This document shows positions 43,189 to 52,509 of a DNA stretch of 64,000 nt, piece by piece. The translations under genes and the position numbers were made by a program. How positions within the stretch are numbered: position 1 is the first letter of the stretch; every line of letters begins with the position of its first letter. The notes under the pieces were generated by a model. That model did not search any database and was not told the origin of the DNA. It saw nothing but the letters and a program-made list of their open reading frames with translations. Source of the stretch: an uncultured Ulvibacter sp. (GTDB lineage Bacteria; Bacteroidota; Bacteroidia; Flavobacteriales; Flavobacteriaceae); contig CALSSW010000002.1 in assembly GCA_943789105.1 (NCBI GenBank), positions 62,001 through 126,000 on the forward strand, given 5' to 3'.

Positions 43189-44298
43189 ATGCCAAAAGCA
43201 ACACAAACTATTTTAGAGATTAACCTTACTGCTTTGGGTCATAACTATCGCTATATTCAATCACAACTTAAACAACCCAGCCGCATTATGGCTGTTGTAA
43301 AAGCCTTTGGATATGGCTCTCAAGACCTTGCAATTGCCAAGGAGCTGGAAAAGTTAGGAGTTGGATATTTTGCGGTTGCATATGCTCAAGAAGGGGCTCG
43401 CCTTAGAGAGGGCGGCATCCAAACGCCTATTTTAGTGCTACACCCACAAGCCGTTAATTTTGATATTATTCTTGACAAATGCTTAGAGCCCTGTATGTAC
43501 AGCTCAAAAATACTTGAAGAGTTTATTAATTTTTCCCAAAAGAAAAAACAAAAACAGTATCCTGTACACCTAAAGTTTAACACCGGACTCAATAGGCTAG
43601 GCTTTGCTAAAAGCGATCTTACGTATATTATAGACTCCCTCACAAATTCAAGCGCAGTTAAAGCCTGTTCTGTTTTTTCGCACCTTGTAGCTAGTGAAGA
43701 TTTGCAACAAGAAGAATTTACCCTGAAACAGTTGGGTGCGTTTGCTGAAATTTCAGAGGAACTAAAAAAGGCACTGCCCAACACCCCTTTTTTACACACC
43801 TTAAACACCTCTGGAGTTTTAAATTACCCGCAAGCCCACTATGATATGGTACGTTGTGGTATTGGGCTCTATGGCTTTGCCAATGATATAGAGCAATCTG
43901 CAAAGCTAAAGCCTGTCGCGACACTTAAAACTATTATCTCTCAAATTCATAGCCTTGAAAAAGGAGATAGCCTTGGTTACAACAGAGCGTTTATTGCTCA
44001 AAAAAAGATGAAAACCGCTACCCTTCCTCTTGGCCATGCAGATGGTATTTCAAGAGCCTACGGAAATGGCATGGGATGGGTGCGGATTAACGGCCACAAA
44101 GCCCCAATCTGTGGAAATGTCTGCATGGACATGATCATGGTAGATATAACCGGTATTGACTGTAAAGAAGGGGATGAAGTGATTGTATTTGGAGAACAAA
44201 CAACTGCAGAAAAACTCTCGGAGGCTGTTGATACAATATCCTATGAAATTCTTACGGCAATCTCTCAGCGTGTGACGCGAGTTATCACAAGATCATAA
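43189..44298 (+). CDS. alr: Alanine racemase
   Basis: 369-residue PLP enzyme that turns L-alanine into D-alanine for peptidoglycan. The PLP lysine is in MAVVKAFGYGS, and the second catalytic base tyrosine is expected in the C-terminal GDSLGYNRAFIA region. CGIGLYGF, GHADGI and GNVCMDMIMVD are typical. Standard length. It is 14 bases downstream of tdk and shortly upstream of asd, which has its own box. Confidence 0.95.
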   Translation: MPKATQTILEINLTALGHNYRYIQSQLKQPSRIMAVVKAFGYGSQDLAIAKELEKLGVGYFAVAYAQEGARLREGGIQTPILVLHPQAVNFDIILDKCLEPCMYSSKILEEFINFSQKKKQKQYPVHLKFNTGLNRLGFAKSDLTYIIDSLTNSSAVKACSVFSHLVASEDLQQEEFTLKQLGAFAEISEELKKALPNTPFLHTLNTSGVLNYPQAHYDMVRCGIGLYGFANDIEQSAKLKPVATLKTIISQIHSLEKGDSLGYNRAFIAQKKMKTATLPLGHADGISRAYGNGMGWVRINGHKAPICGNVCMDMIMVDITGIDCKEGDEVIVFGEQTTAEKLSEAVDTISYEILTAISQRVTRVITRS

Positions 44299-44376
44299 GG
44301 TGTTTTAAGCTGCGTTTTTTTATTTAAAGACCATAAAAATTTTAAACAATAGTGTACCTTTAAAAAAAATAATCCT

Positions 44377-45366
44377 ATGAAAATAGCCGTTATAGGTGCC
44401 ACGGGCATGGTTGGTTCGGTGATACTTACACTTCTTGAAGAGCGTAACTTTCCTGTCACAGAACTGCTACTTGTAGCCTCAAAAAAATCTGTAGGCAAAC
44501 AGCTCTTTTTTAAGAACAAAGCACTTAAAATAATAGCTATTGAAGAGGCCATAAAGGCCAAGCCTGTCATTGCTATATTCTCTGCAGGAGGTGAAACTTC
44601 CTTGGACTGGGCTCCTAAATTTACCCATGTTGGCACTACCGTTATAGACAATTCCTCTGTTTGGCGGATGGATCCAAACAAAAAATTAATTGTTCCAGAA
44701 ATCAATGCTCAAACGCTCACCAAAGAAGATAAAATTATAGCCAACCCAAATTGCTCTACCATACAGCTGGTTATGGCCTTAGCTCCATTGCACAAAAAAT
44801 ACAAAATCAAACGGGTGGTGCTCTCTACCTACCAATCTGTTTCTGGAACAGGAGCAAAGGCTGTAAAACAAATGGAGGGTGAAGAAAAAAATACAGACTC
44901 TGAAATGGCCTATCCATATCAAATTCATAGAAATGTAATCCCACATTGTGACGTCTTTCAAGACAACGGGTACACAAAAGAAGAAATGAAATTGGCCCTA
45001 GAGCCTCAAAAAATATTAAATGACCAAAGTTTTTCCATCACAGCCACAGCCGTTAGGGTGCCCACCTCTGGAGGCCATAGTGAGGCTGTAAATGTTGCCT
45101 TTGACATTGATTTCACCCTAGATCAGGTGCGTACTATCATTAAGCAAACACCTGGGGTTACGCTTCAAGACAACCCAGAGACGAACACCTATCCAATGCC
45201 TCTTTTGGCACACAATAAAGATGAGGTTTTTGTTGGAAGGCTCCGTAGGGATTTTTCACAACAAAACACCCTAAATATGTGGATTGTAAGTGATAATTTA
45301 AGAAAAGGAGCCGCTACAAACGCTATTCAAATTGCAGAATATTTGGTTGACAAGGAGCTCCTCTAA
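44377..45366 (+). CDS. asd: Aspartate-semialdehyde dehydrogenase
   Basis: 329 residues; second step of the aspartate pathway, giving aspartate semialdehyde for lysine, threonine, methionine and diaminopimelate. NADP-binding motif GATGMVGSVI at the N-terminus, catalytic cysteine in ANPNCSTIQLV, and VSTYQSVSGTG-type loop (LSTYQSVSGTGAKA) follow; the catalytic histidine is in TSGGHSEAVNV. A TACCTTTA box about 15 bases before the ATG is a likely -7 element. Confidence 0.95.
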   Translation: MKIAVIGATGMVGSVILTLLEERNFPVTELLLVASKKSVGKQLFFKNKALKIIAIEEAIKAKPVIAIFSAGGETSLDWAPKFTHVGTTVIDNSSVWRMDPNKKLIVPEINAQTLTKEDKIIANPNCSTIQLVMALAPLHKKYKIKRVVLSTYQSVSGTGAKAVKQMEGEEKNTDSEMAYPYQIHRNVIPHCDVFQDNGYTKEEMKLALEPQKILNDQSFSITATAVRVPTSGGHSEAVNVAFDIDFTLDQVRTIIKQTPGVTLQDNPETNTYPMPLLAHNKDEVFVGRLRRDFSQQNTLNMWIVSDNLRKGAATNAIQIAEYLVDKELL

Positions 45367-45547
45367 GGCAAATAAAGTGTCTGTGTATTCATTACATTTT
45401 CAGAAAACAATAGGGTAAAAAAAGTATTAAACTTCTAATAATTGTCTCATCCCTTGATGGATAAACAAATATAACTCATTAGATTGCTTATAAAATTGAA
45501 TATAAAGTCCTATTTTTAGGCTTTTTTAGATTAAATAATTTTAAGAA

Positions 45548-46939
45548 ATGCCAAGAATTTTATGTCTGTTATTTGCAATGCTACTTGTCACCTCGTGTGG
45601 GTCAGATGATGATACAGATGTTTTTGTTCCTCTAGAGATACAAACACAAGAAGATTTTGTGCAAGTATCGACACTGCAAATAATTAGCATTGCTATTTTC
45701 GCTAACGATACAAATATTCCGTCATCTGGAATACTCTCGGTAACATCTCCCAGCAATGGTGATGTGATAATAAACAACAATAACACCCCACAAGACACCA
45801 GCGATGATATTTTAGAATATGACCCAGCACTAAACTTTGTGGGTACAGACACCCTGCAGTATACCATTTGCCTTCAAGACGGAAGCAATTGCAAAACAGA
45901 AACTGTTTCTATTATTGTTTTTCAAGACACAACCGTGACGCTGGATTTAGATAAGTTTCCTTACGATACCCTTTCTGAGTACAACTTTTTTAACGGTGCG
46001 CTAAATGCAATACAGCCTGCATACGGAGTGCTTCCTTACCAGCCCATAAGTTCATTATTTACAGATTATGCGGTTAAAGAAAGATTTGTTTGGGTGCCTG
46101 TAGGAGAAACAGCAAGCTTTGACCAAAACAATAAATCGTTAAATTTCCCCGTAGGGAGTGCGCTTGTAAAAATGTTTTACTACAACAATGTACTACCAAC
46201 AAATACAACCAGAATTATTGAAACCAGAGTAATGGTAAAAACTCAAGATGGCTGGGACTTTGCTGAATATGTATGGAATGATGCTCAAACAGAAGCTTTT
46301 TTAGAAACCACAGAAGATGGTGGATACACAGAAGTAAACTGGTTGCAAGATGGACAGCAAAAGTTTGTTAACTACAGAATTCCAGCAAAACAACAGTGCG
46401 TTATCTGCCACACCAATGATTTTGAAACCGTGCCCCTTGGTATAAAGCCTCAAAACATCAATTCTTTTTTAACCTATGACGATGGCCCAAGCAATCAATT
46501 ACAAAAACTAATTAATTTTGGTTACCTTGAAGACGCCCTTCCTGAAAATATCACAACAGTGGTAGACTGGACAGACACCTCAAACTCCTTAGAGCAAAGA
46601 GCAAAGTCTTACCTTGATATAAATTGTGCTAATTGTCACATTGATGGAGGACAAGGAGATTACAGAGGAATCCGCCTTGGATATACAGATATGTTAAACA
46701 ACGATGAAAATGTAGGGGTTTGTGTTGACGGCGACACTCCAATACCTGTCGGTGGGGGGACGTTTATTACTAAGCTTATAGCGCCTGAAGATTCAGAAAA
46801 CTCAATAATATACTATAGGATGTCTGTCACGGGAGACGAGGCCTATAAAATGCCCCAGTTTGGGCAAAGTCTAGTTCATACAGAGGCCCTAGTGCTTATG
46901 GAAGACTGGATAAATTCTATTAACCAATCTTGTGATTAA
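45548..46939 (+). CDS. Diheme c-type cytochrome lipoprotein (SO2930-like) with Ig-like N-terminal domain
   Basis: 463 residues with a lipoprotein signal (lipobox VTSC, Cys 17). Residues ~30-125 form an Ig/cadherin-like repeat (FANDTNIPSSG, VGTDTLQYTICL). The rest, starting near LDLDKFPYDTLSEYNFF, matches the SO2930/HNE_0200-type diheme family. Heme-binding motifs are CVICH at 284-288 and CANCH at 360-364. It is probably anchored in the envelope and could carry electrons. A paralogue lies two genes downstream with the same 76-residue spacing of heme motifs, and a T9SS-exported FG-GAP protein lies 14 bases downstream. Confidence 0.87.
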   Translation: MPRILCLLFAMLLVTSCGSDDDTDVFVPLEIQTQEDFVQVSTLQIISIAIFANDTNIPSSGILSVTSPSNGDVIINNNNTPQDTSDDILEYDPALNFVGTDTLQYTICLQDGSNCKTETVSIIVFQDTTVTLDLDKFPYDTLSEYNFFNGALNAIQPAYGVLPYQPISSLFTDYAVKERFVWVPVGETASFDQNNKSLNFPVGSALVKMFYYNNVLPTNTTRIIETRVMVKTQDGWDFAEYVWNDAQTEAFLETTEDGGYTEVNWLQDGQQKFVNYRIPAKQQCVICHTNDFETVPLGIKPQNINSFLTYDDGPSNQLQKLINFGYLEDALPENITTVVDWTDTSNSLEQRAKSYLDINCANCHIDGGQGDYRGIRLGYTDMLNNDENVGVCVDGDTPIPVGGGTFITKLIAPEDSENSIIYYRMSVTGDEAYKMPQFGQSLVHTEALVLMEDWINSINQSCD

Positions 46940-46953
46940 TTAAACCAATTATT

Positions 46954-48564
46954 ATGAAAAAATTATTCTTTTTTACCTGTCTTTTTGCTGTAGCTCAATA
47001 CAGTGTAGCTCAAGTAACTTTTACGCCTCAATCTGCCGGCACAAATTACACCGATAGAGGATTTGTAGACATGAATGGAGACGGTCTGGATGACATCCTT
47101 TCTGTTTCAAATACTAATATTCAAGTTTTGTATCAACAACAAGATGGGTCTTTTATAGAGTCAACGGTTGCCACAGAATTTGCTGACAATTCTCCATCTT
47201 GGAGTTTGGCAGCTGCAGATTATGACCGCAACGGCTACACAGACTTGCTATATGGTGGGGGTAGTGGTGTTACCTTTATGAGGGCAAACAATGATGGGAC
47301 AGCGTATACTGAAATATCTGGTCCTGAATATGTGTTCTCACAACGCTCTAACTTTGTAGACATTAACAACGATGGGCATCTAGACGCCTATGTGTGTCAT
47401 GATGTTGAGCCAAGTGTTTTTTATATCAATGACGGACAAGGAAACCTAGAATACTTTCAAGGCGGTTTGGGAGATTACCCGTCTGGCGGACATTATGGGT
47501 CTGTGTGGCTAGATTTTGACAATGATAGAGATGTAGATATGTTTATTGCAAAATGTGGTGGAGAGTCAGAAAGAAGAGACAACGAAATGCATGTAAACAA
47601 TGGAGACGGAACTTTTACAGAAAGTGGCGCCTCTTTAAATCTAGAGGATGATATGCAAACCTGGTCTAGCGCTTGGGCAGACTATGACAATGATGGAGAT
47701 CTAGACGGATGGATTGGAGCAAGTACTTTTAGCAATGGATTCCATAGGCTAATGAGAAATAACGGTAATGGAACTTTTACAGATGTAATTGATGCATCTG
47801 GACTTACAGGATTTAACGTTACAAGTATTGAAAATCAAACCTATGATTTTGACAATGACGGGAATGCTGATATTGTATCTGGCGGGGTTATTTTGTACGG
47901 TAATGGAGATCTAACTTTTACCATCTCTAGTACAAATATTGGTAATGGTGGCTTTGGAGACATCAACGAAGATGGATTTGTGGATGCTATTTCTAACGGA
48001 CAACTTATTATAAACAACACCAACAACAATAACTGGCTGAAAATAAACACCGTTGGTGTAGAAAGTAATGTTGGAGGTATTGGAGCAAGAGTTGAACTAA
48101 CATCACCTTCTGGAACTCAAATTAGAGAAGTAAGAAGTGGTGAAGGATTCAGAAACATGAGTACATTAAACACGCATTTTGGTCTTGGTCAAGACACAGA
48201 GGCAACATCTGTAACAATTTACTGGCCTTCTGGAATTGTAGATATTTATGAAGATCTAGATATTAACATGACCCATAAACTTGTTGAGGGGAATAGTGTT
48301 TTAAACACTGGTGATTTCTTAACAAGCGACCTTTCTGTATTCCCTGTTCCAGCCCTTGACAACCTAACGGTGTCAAATATTCAGGATATTGAAGACCCTA
48401 TTTATACTGTTTTTGATATTACGGGAAGAAAAGTAATGCATGGAAGGCTCCTCAACAAAAACATTGATGTATCTCAATTAACTTCTGGGCAGTACATTCT
48501 TCGTATAGCAGGACAAAGGTTTAGAAGAAACAATGTGAAAGCAACCAAGTTCACAAAAAGATAA
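46954..48564 (+). CDS. T9SS-exported FG-GAP/VCBS-repeat protein with UnbV/ASPIC domain
   Basis: 536 residues with signal peptide ending near YSVAQ. About seven FG-GAP/VCBS-like repeats carry calcium-binding DxDxDG loops: DMNGDGLDD, DYDRNGYTD, DINNDGHLD, DYDNDGDLD, DFDNDGNAD and DINEDGFVD. An ASPIC/UnbV domain (GIGARVELTSPSG, HFGLGQDTEATSVTIYWPSG) follows from about residue 360. The last ~75 residues (VFPVPALDNLTVSN, TSGQYILRI) are a T9SS type A sorting domain. Expected to be surface-exposed or secreted, with a beta-propeller fold. It sits between two paralogous diheme cytochromes; a strong terminator follows it. Confidence 0.9.
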   Translation: MKKLFFFTCLFAVAQYSVAQVTFTPQSAGTNYTDRGFVDMNGDGLDDILSVSNTNIQVLYQQQDGSFIESTVATEFADNSPSWSLAAADYDRNGYTDLLYGGGSGVTFMRANNDGTAYTEISGPEYVFSQRSNFVDINNDGHLDAYVCHDVEPSVFYINDGQGNLEYFQGGLGDYPSGGHYGSVWLDFDNDRDVDMFIAKCGGESERRDNEMHVNNGDGTFTESGASLNLEDDMQTWSSAWADYDNDGDLDGWIGASTFSNGFHRLMRNNGNGTFTDVIDASGLTGFNVTSIENQTYDFDNDGNADIVSGGVILYGNGDLTFTISSTNIGNGGFGDINEDGFVDAISNGQLIINNTNNNNWLKINTVGVESNVGGIGARVELTSPSGTQIREVRSGEGFRNMSTLNTHFGLGQDTEATSVTIYWPSGIVDIYEDLDINMTHKLVEGNSVLNTGDFLTSDLSVFPVPALDNLTVSNIQDIEDPIYTVFDITGRKVMHGRLLNKNIDVSQLTSGQYILRIAGQRFRRNNVKATKFTKR

Positions 48565-48575
48565 TTTTTTAATTC

Positions 48576-48614
48576 TAAAAAACACCATTGAGTGAATTCT
48601 CAATGGTGTTTTTA
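48576..48614 (+). terminator. Terminator after the FG-GAP/UnbV gene
   Basis: AAAAAACACCATTGAG, six-base loop, CTCAATGGTGTTTTTAT: perfect 13-base stem with T tract. It falls between the FG-GAP gene and the second cytochrome, so read-through or a separate promoter is needed for the latter. Confidence 0.88.
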
Positions 48615-48622
48615 TTTACACT

Positions 48623-49717
48623 ATGTTAAAACACGTTCTTTATATAGCTCTAAGTTTTTTTTTATGTGCTAGCTGCTCTAATGAGGATGACGCAGGTTAT
48701 ATTACCGTTGAGCCTATCTCTGTGGTTACTTTAGATTTACTGCAAGTACCCTACCCAACACTCTCTGAGTATCGTTTCTTTGAAGAAACACTAAGTGAGC
48801 TTACACCCACATTTGGGGTGCTTCCCTATGAGCCTATTAGTTCATTATTTTCAAACTATGCGCACAAATCGCGCTTTGTGTGGCTTCCTAGCGGTACAAT
48901 TGGGACCTATAATGGAGACGCTAATAATATTGAGCTACCTGTTGGTAGTGTGCTTATTAAAAACTTCTTCTATGACAATGTACTTCCTGATAATACTAGA
49001 GTACTTATTGAAACCAGGCTCATGATTAGAAAAGAAGAAGGTTGGACTTTTGCAGAATATTTTTGGAATGATCAGCAAACAGAAGCTTTTCTCGATACAC
49101 AGGGGGATGGTGGCTTTAAATATGTTTCTTGGATAGAAGCGGGAGAGCAGCGTGAAATAAACTACAGAATGCCTTCTGGAAGTGAGTGTTTTACTTGTCA
49201 TAAAAGCAATACAACAAATGAGCCTATTGGTATAAAGCCTCAAAGTCTTAATAGTACTTATGCCTTTGCAGATGGCCTGCAAAATCAACTACAAAAGTGG
49301 GTTGAGGTTGGATATCTCGAAGATAATATTCCCACAAACATCAATACCGTTGTAGACTACACAGATACCTCACAAGACCTTGAGACCAGAGTTCGCTCTT
49401 ATGTAGATATTAATTGTGCCAGCTGTCATAGAGATGAGGGGCATTGTAATTACAGGCCTATGAGGTTTGCCTTTAGCGAAAACAACTTATTGGAAAATTT
49501 AGGGGTTTGTGTAACTCCAGATCAAATGCTAAGCAATCTCTCCTTAGATCAAAAATTAATTAAACCTGGAGATCCAGAAAACTCTGTAATATACTACCGC
49601 CTGAATGTAACGGCAGAAGAAGAACGCATGCCGCTTCTTGGTAGAAGTATTATCCACAATGACGGAGTAGACTTGCTAAGAGATTGGATAAACTCTCTGG
49701 ATACTTCCTGTGACTAA
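48623..49717 (+). CDS. Diheme c-type cytochrome lipoprotein (SO2930-like), second copy
   Basis: 364 residues with a lipoprotein signal (FFLCASC, Cys 18). It lacks the Ig-like domain of its upstream paralogue and starts the conserved part soon after the signal (LDLLQVPYPTLSEYRFF). Heme motifs are CFTCH at 189-193 and CASCH at 265-269, with the same 76-residue spacing as in the first copy. Shared segments such as FAEY.WNDQQTEAFLDT and PEDSENSIIYYR-like ends (PGDPENSVIYYR) show recent-type paralogy, though many positions differ. A second envelope electron carrier is likely. A strong terminator follows. Confidence 0.87.
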   Translation: MLKHVLYIALSFFLCASCSNEDDAGYITVEPISVVTLDLLQVPYPTLSEYRFFEETLSELTPTFGVLPYEPISSLFSNYAHKSRFVWLPSGTIGTYNGDANNIELPVGSVLIKNFFYDNVLPDNTRVLIETRLMIRKEEGWTFAEYFWNDQQTEAFLDTQGDGGFKYVSWIEAGEQREINYRMPSGSECFTCHKSNTTNEPIGIKPQSLNSTYAFADGLQNQLQKWVEVGYLEDNIPTNINTVVDYTDTSQDLETRVRSYVDINCASCHRDEGHCNYRPMRFAFSENNLLENLGVCVTPDQMLSNLSLDQKLIKPGDPENSVIYYRLNVTAEEERMPLLGRSIIHNDGVDLLRDWINSLDTSCD

Positions 49718-49733
49718 GGCTTTTAAAATAGCA

Positions 49734-49780
49734 TAAATACCCCATTTGCAACTACTTGCAAATGGGGTATTTATTTTTTG
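49734..49780 (+). terminator. Terminator after the second diheme cytochrome gene
   Basis: AAATACCCCATTTGCA, five-base loop, TTGCAAATGGGGTATTT then ATTTTTTG: perfect long stem with T tract. Confidence 0.9.
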
Positions 49781-49819
49781 TTATCTTTAAGTAACAATAA
49801 CGCTAAACAAATCGCCATT

Positions 49820-50194
49820 ATGAATTCAACTTTTACAACTATTTTACGCATGTTACTGGGTGTTTCTTTGCTAATATTTGGCATGAATAAATTTTTTCCG
49901 TTCATCCCTATTTTTGATATGGCTCCAGCAGCAGCAAACTTTATGGAATCTTTAAATAGCACAGGATATGTTTTATATGTTGTTGCTTGTCTGGAGCTAC
50001 TTATCGGGGGGCTACTACTGTTTAAAAAATGGGTTCCCTTTGCACTTGTTTTGCTAGCTCCTATTGTTGTTAATATTTTATTGTTCCATCTTTTTTTAGA
50101 CGTCTCAGGCATGTTAGTTGCTATTTTTATGTTGGCAATTACCGGGGTACTCATATATAAATACTGGAAATCTTACAGTTCTTTGTTTCAATAA
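49820..50194 (+). CDS. DoxX-like small membrane protein
   Basis: 124 residues from the ATG at 49820 (MNSTFTTILRMLLGVS); the ORF-track start 42 bases earlier lies past the upstream terminator but reads into non-family sequence. Four hydrophobic helices: LLGVSLLIFGMNKFFPF, VLYVVACLELLIGGLLLF, FALVLLAPIVVNILLF and LVAIFMLAITGVLIYKY. The pattern with NKFFPF and LELLIGG fits DoxX/DoxD-like membrane proteins, whose role is uncertain (redox or quinone-linked). Stands alone with a terminator after it. Confidence 0.8.
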   Translation: MNSTFTTILRMLLGVSLLIFGMNKFFPFIPIFDMAPAAANFMESLNSTGYVLYVVACLELLIGGLLLFKKWVPFALVLLAPIVVNILLFHLFLDVSGMLVAIFMLAITGVLIYKYWKSYSSLFQ

Positions 50195-50220
50195 CAACCA
50201 TAAAACACTTTTTTAAACAC

Positions 50221-50259
50221 AAACAGGCCGCCAATACTTTTATTGGGGCTTGTTTTTTT
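50221..50259 (+). terminator. Terminator after the DoxX-like gene
   Basis: AACAGGCCGCCAAT and ATTGGGGCTTGTT can pair with two bulges and are followed by TTTTTTT. It lies directly before the prolyl oligopeptidase gene. Confidence 0.65.
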
Positions 50260-50284
50260 ATGTATTTTTATAAAAAATAACCTC

Positions 50285-52453
50285 ATGAAAAAGTTAATGC
50301 TTCCAATTTTTACAGCCCTAGTTCTTGTAGGGTGTAACAACAGTACTATTTCAAAAAACCAACCCAATATCGTGACCTATCCTAACACCAAAAAAGTTGA
50401 CACTGTTACTAATTATTTTGGAACACAGGTGAAAGACCCTTACAGGTGGCTTGAAGACGATATGAGCGAGGAAACTGCTGGGTGGGTGGAAGATCAAAAC
50501 AAAACAACCTTTGAGTATTTAGAAAACATCCCTTTCAGAGAGGAGCTAAAAGAGCGCCTTACCACGCTTTGGAATTATGAAAAAGTAGGGGCTCCTTTTA
50601 AAGAAGGAGACTACTCTTACTTTTATAAAAATGATGGGCTGCAAAACCAGTATGTAATTTACAGATACAAAACAGGGCAAGGCCCCGATAAGGCCGAAGT
50701 TTTTTTGGACCCTAACACATTCGCTGAAGATGGAACCATTTCTCTAGGTGGGCTTAGTTTTAGCGACAACGGATCGTTGGCCGCCTACAGTATAAGCGAG
50801 GGAGGAAGTGACTGGAGAAAAGTGCTTGTAATGAATGCCCAAAGCAAAGAAATTATAGAAGACACCATTGTGGATGTAAAATTTAGCGGTATTTCTTGGC
50901 TGAAAAATGAAGGGTTTTATTATTCCAGCTATGATAAACCAAAAGGAAGTGAGCTTTCCGCTAAAACAGACCAGCACAAACTTTATTATCATAAACTTGG
51001 GGCTTCTCAAAAAGAAGATCAGCTTATTTTTGGAGGCACCCCAGAACAAAAGCATAGATATGTTGGGGGTCGAACCACACAAGACAATAAATATTTAATT
51101 GTTTCTGCTAGTGTTTCAACCTCAGGAAATAAACTCTTTATCAAAGACCTCAGTGACCCCAAAAGCCGTTTTATTGCTGTACAAAAAGACACAGATAGTG
51201 ACACCTCTGTTATAGATAATGTTGGCAGCAAGCTTTATCTTGTAACAAATAGAAATGCTCCAAACAAAAAAGTGGTTACTGTAGATGCCACTAGTCCAGG
51301 TCCAGAAAACTGGGAAGATCTTATTGAGGAAACTCAAAATGTTTTAAGAGCTAGCACAGGTGGTGGGTATATTTTTGCAAATTATATGGAAGATGCTGTG
51401 AGCGTTATAAAACAGTATGCCTATGACGGAACCAAAGTAAGAGAAGTTGCCTTACCTGGAGTTGGCTCTGTGGGTGGTTTTGGCGCCAAAAAGCAAGAAA
51501 CAAGTCTGTATTATTCTTTTACAAATTACCTCACCCCTGGCAGTATCTATTCTTATGAAATTTCTTCTGGGGTTTCTGAGTTATACAAAAAACCAAACAT
51601 TGATTTTAACTCAGATAATTACCAAAGCAAGCAGATATTCTACACCTCAAAAGACGGCACGAAGGTGCCAATGATAATTACACATAAAAAAGGAATCGTA
51701 TTAGACGGTACAAATCCTACCATTTTATATGGCTATGGTGGTTTTAATATTAGCTTGACTCCAAGTTTCAGTATAACAAATGCCGTATGGATGGAGCAAG
51801 GCGGTGTGTATGCTGTCGCCAACCTTAGAGGTGGTGGAGAGTATGGTAAAAAATGGCATGATGCAGGAACAAAATTACAAAAGCAAAATGTTTTTGATGA
51901 CTTTATAGGCGCCGCAGAATATTTGATTGCTGAAAAATATACCTCTAGTGATTACCTTGCCATTCGTGGCGGATCTAACGGAGGACTTTTAGTGGGCGCT
52001 ACGATGACACAGCGGCCAGATTTAATAAAAGTAGCCCTTCCGGCGGTTGGGGTTTTAGATATGTTGCGCTACCACACCTTTACAGCTGGTGCTGGTTGGG
52101 CCTATGATTATGGTACGGCGCAACAAAGTAAAGAAATGTTTGAATACCTAAAGGCATACTCCCCGGTACATAATGTAACCCTTGGCACAAAGTATCCCGC
52201 AACAATGGTGACCACAGGAGATCATGATGATAGGGTGGTGCCTGCACATAGTTTTAAATTTGCAGCACAATTGCAAGAAAAACAAGGGGGCCCTGCTCCT
52301 GTTTTGATTAGAATTGAAACAGATGCAGGCCATGGTGCAGGAACTCCTGTGAGTAAAACCATAGCGCAATATGCGGACATCTATGGTTTTACTTTATATA
52401 ATATGGGCTATAAGGTATTGCCAAAAAACATTAATGACGGGGTAAAACAATAA
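50285..52453 (+). CDS. Prolyl oligopeptidase family serine peptidase (S9A), lipoprotein
   Basis: 722 residues from the ATG at 50285 ([10 protein letters not shown]), which gives a normal lipoprotein signal with VGC box; the upstream start does not. The N-terminal part ([18 protein letters not shown]) and a central seven-bladed propeller precede the alpha/beta-hydrolase domain. The catalytic triad is S564 in GGSNGG, an aspartate in GDHDDRVVP (about D648) and H683 in DAGHGAG. It cleaves short peptides after proline. The lipoprotein anchor suggests the periplasmic side. Normal length for the family. Confidence 0.93.
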   Translation: MKKLMLPIFTALVLVGCNNSTISKNQPNIVTYPNTKKVDTVTNYFGTQVKDPYRWLEDDMSEETAGWVEDQNKTTFEYLENIPFREELKERLTTLWNYEKVGAPFKEGDYSYFYKNDGLQNQYVIYRYKTGQGPDKAEVFLDPNTFAEDGTISLGGLSFSDNGSLAAYSISEGGSDWRKVLVMNAQSKEIIEDTIVDVKFSGISWLKNEGFYYSSYDKPKGSELSAKTDQHKLYYHKLGASQKEDQLIFGGTPEQKHRYVGGRTTQDNKYLIVSASVSTSGNKLFIKDLSDPKSRFIAVQKDTDSDTSVIDNVGSKLYLVTNRNAPNKKVVTVDATSPGPENWEDLIEETQNVLRASTGGGYIFANYMEDAVSVIKQYAYDGTKVREVALPGVGSVGGFGAKKQETSLYYSFTNYLTPGSIYSYEISSGVSELYKKPNIDFNSDNYQSKQIFYTSKDGTKVPMIITHKKGIVLDGTNPTILYGYGGFNISLTPSFSITNAVWMEQGGVYAVANLRGGGEYGKKWHDAGTKLQKQNVFDDFIGAAEYLIAEKYTSSDYLAIRGGSNGGLLVGATMTQRPDLIKVALPAVGVLDMLRYHTFTAGAGWAYDYGTAQQSKEMFEYLKAYSPVHNVTLGTKYPATMVTTGDHDDRVVPAHSFKFAAQLQEKQGGPAPVLIRIETDAGHGAGTPVSKTIAQYADIYGFTLYNMGYKVLPKNINDGVKQ

Positions 52454-52509
52454 CACACTAAAAAACAATCCCTTTAAGATTTGTGTCTTTATTACCACAC
52501 TACTTTTTT

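Noticed and set aside
44265-44705. 146-residue minus-strand ORF over alr/asd
   Set aside because: It spans two real genes and their intergenic promoter region, with no motif or start context.
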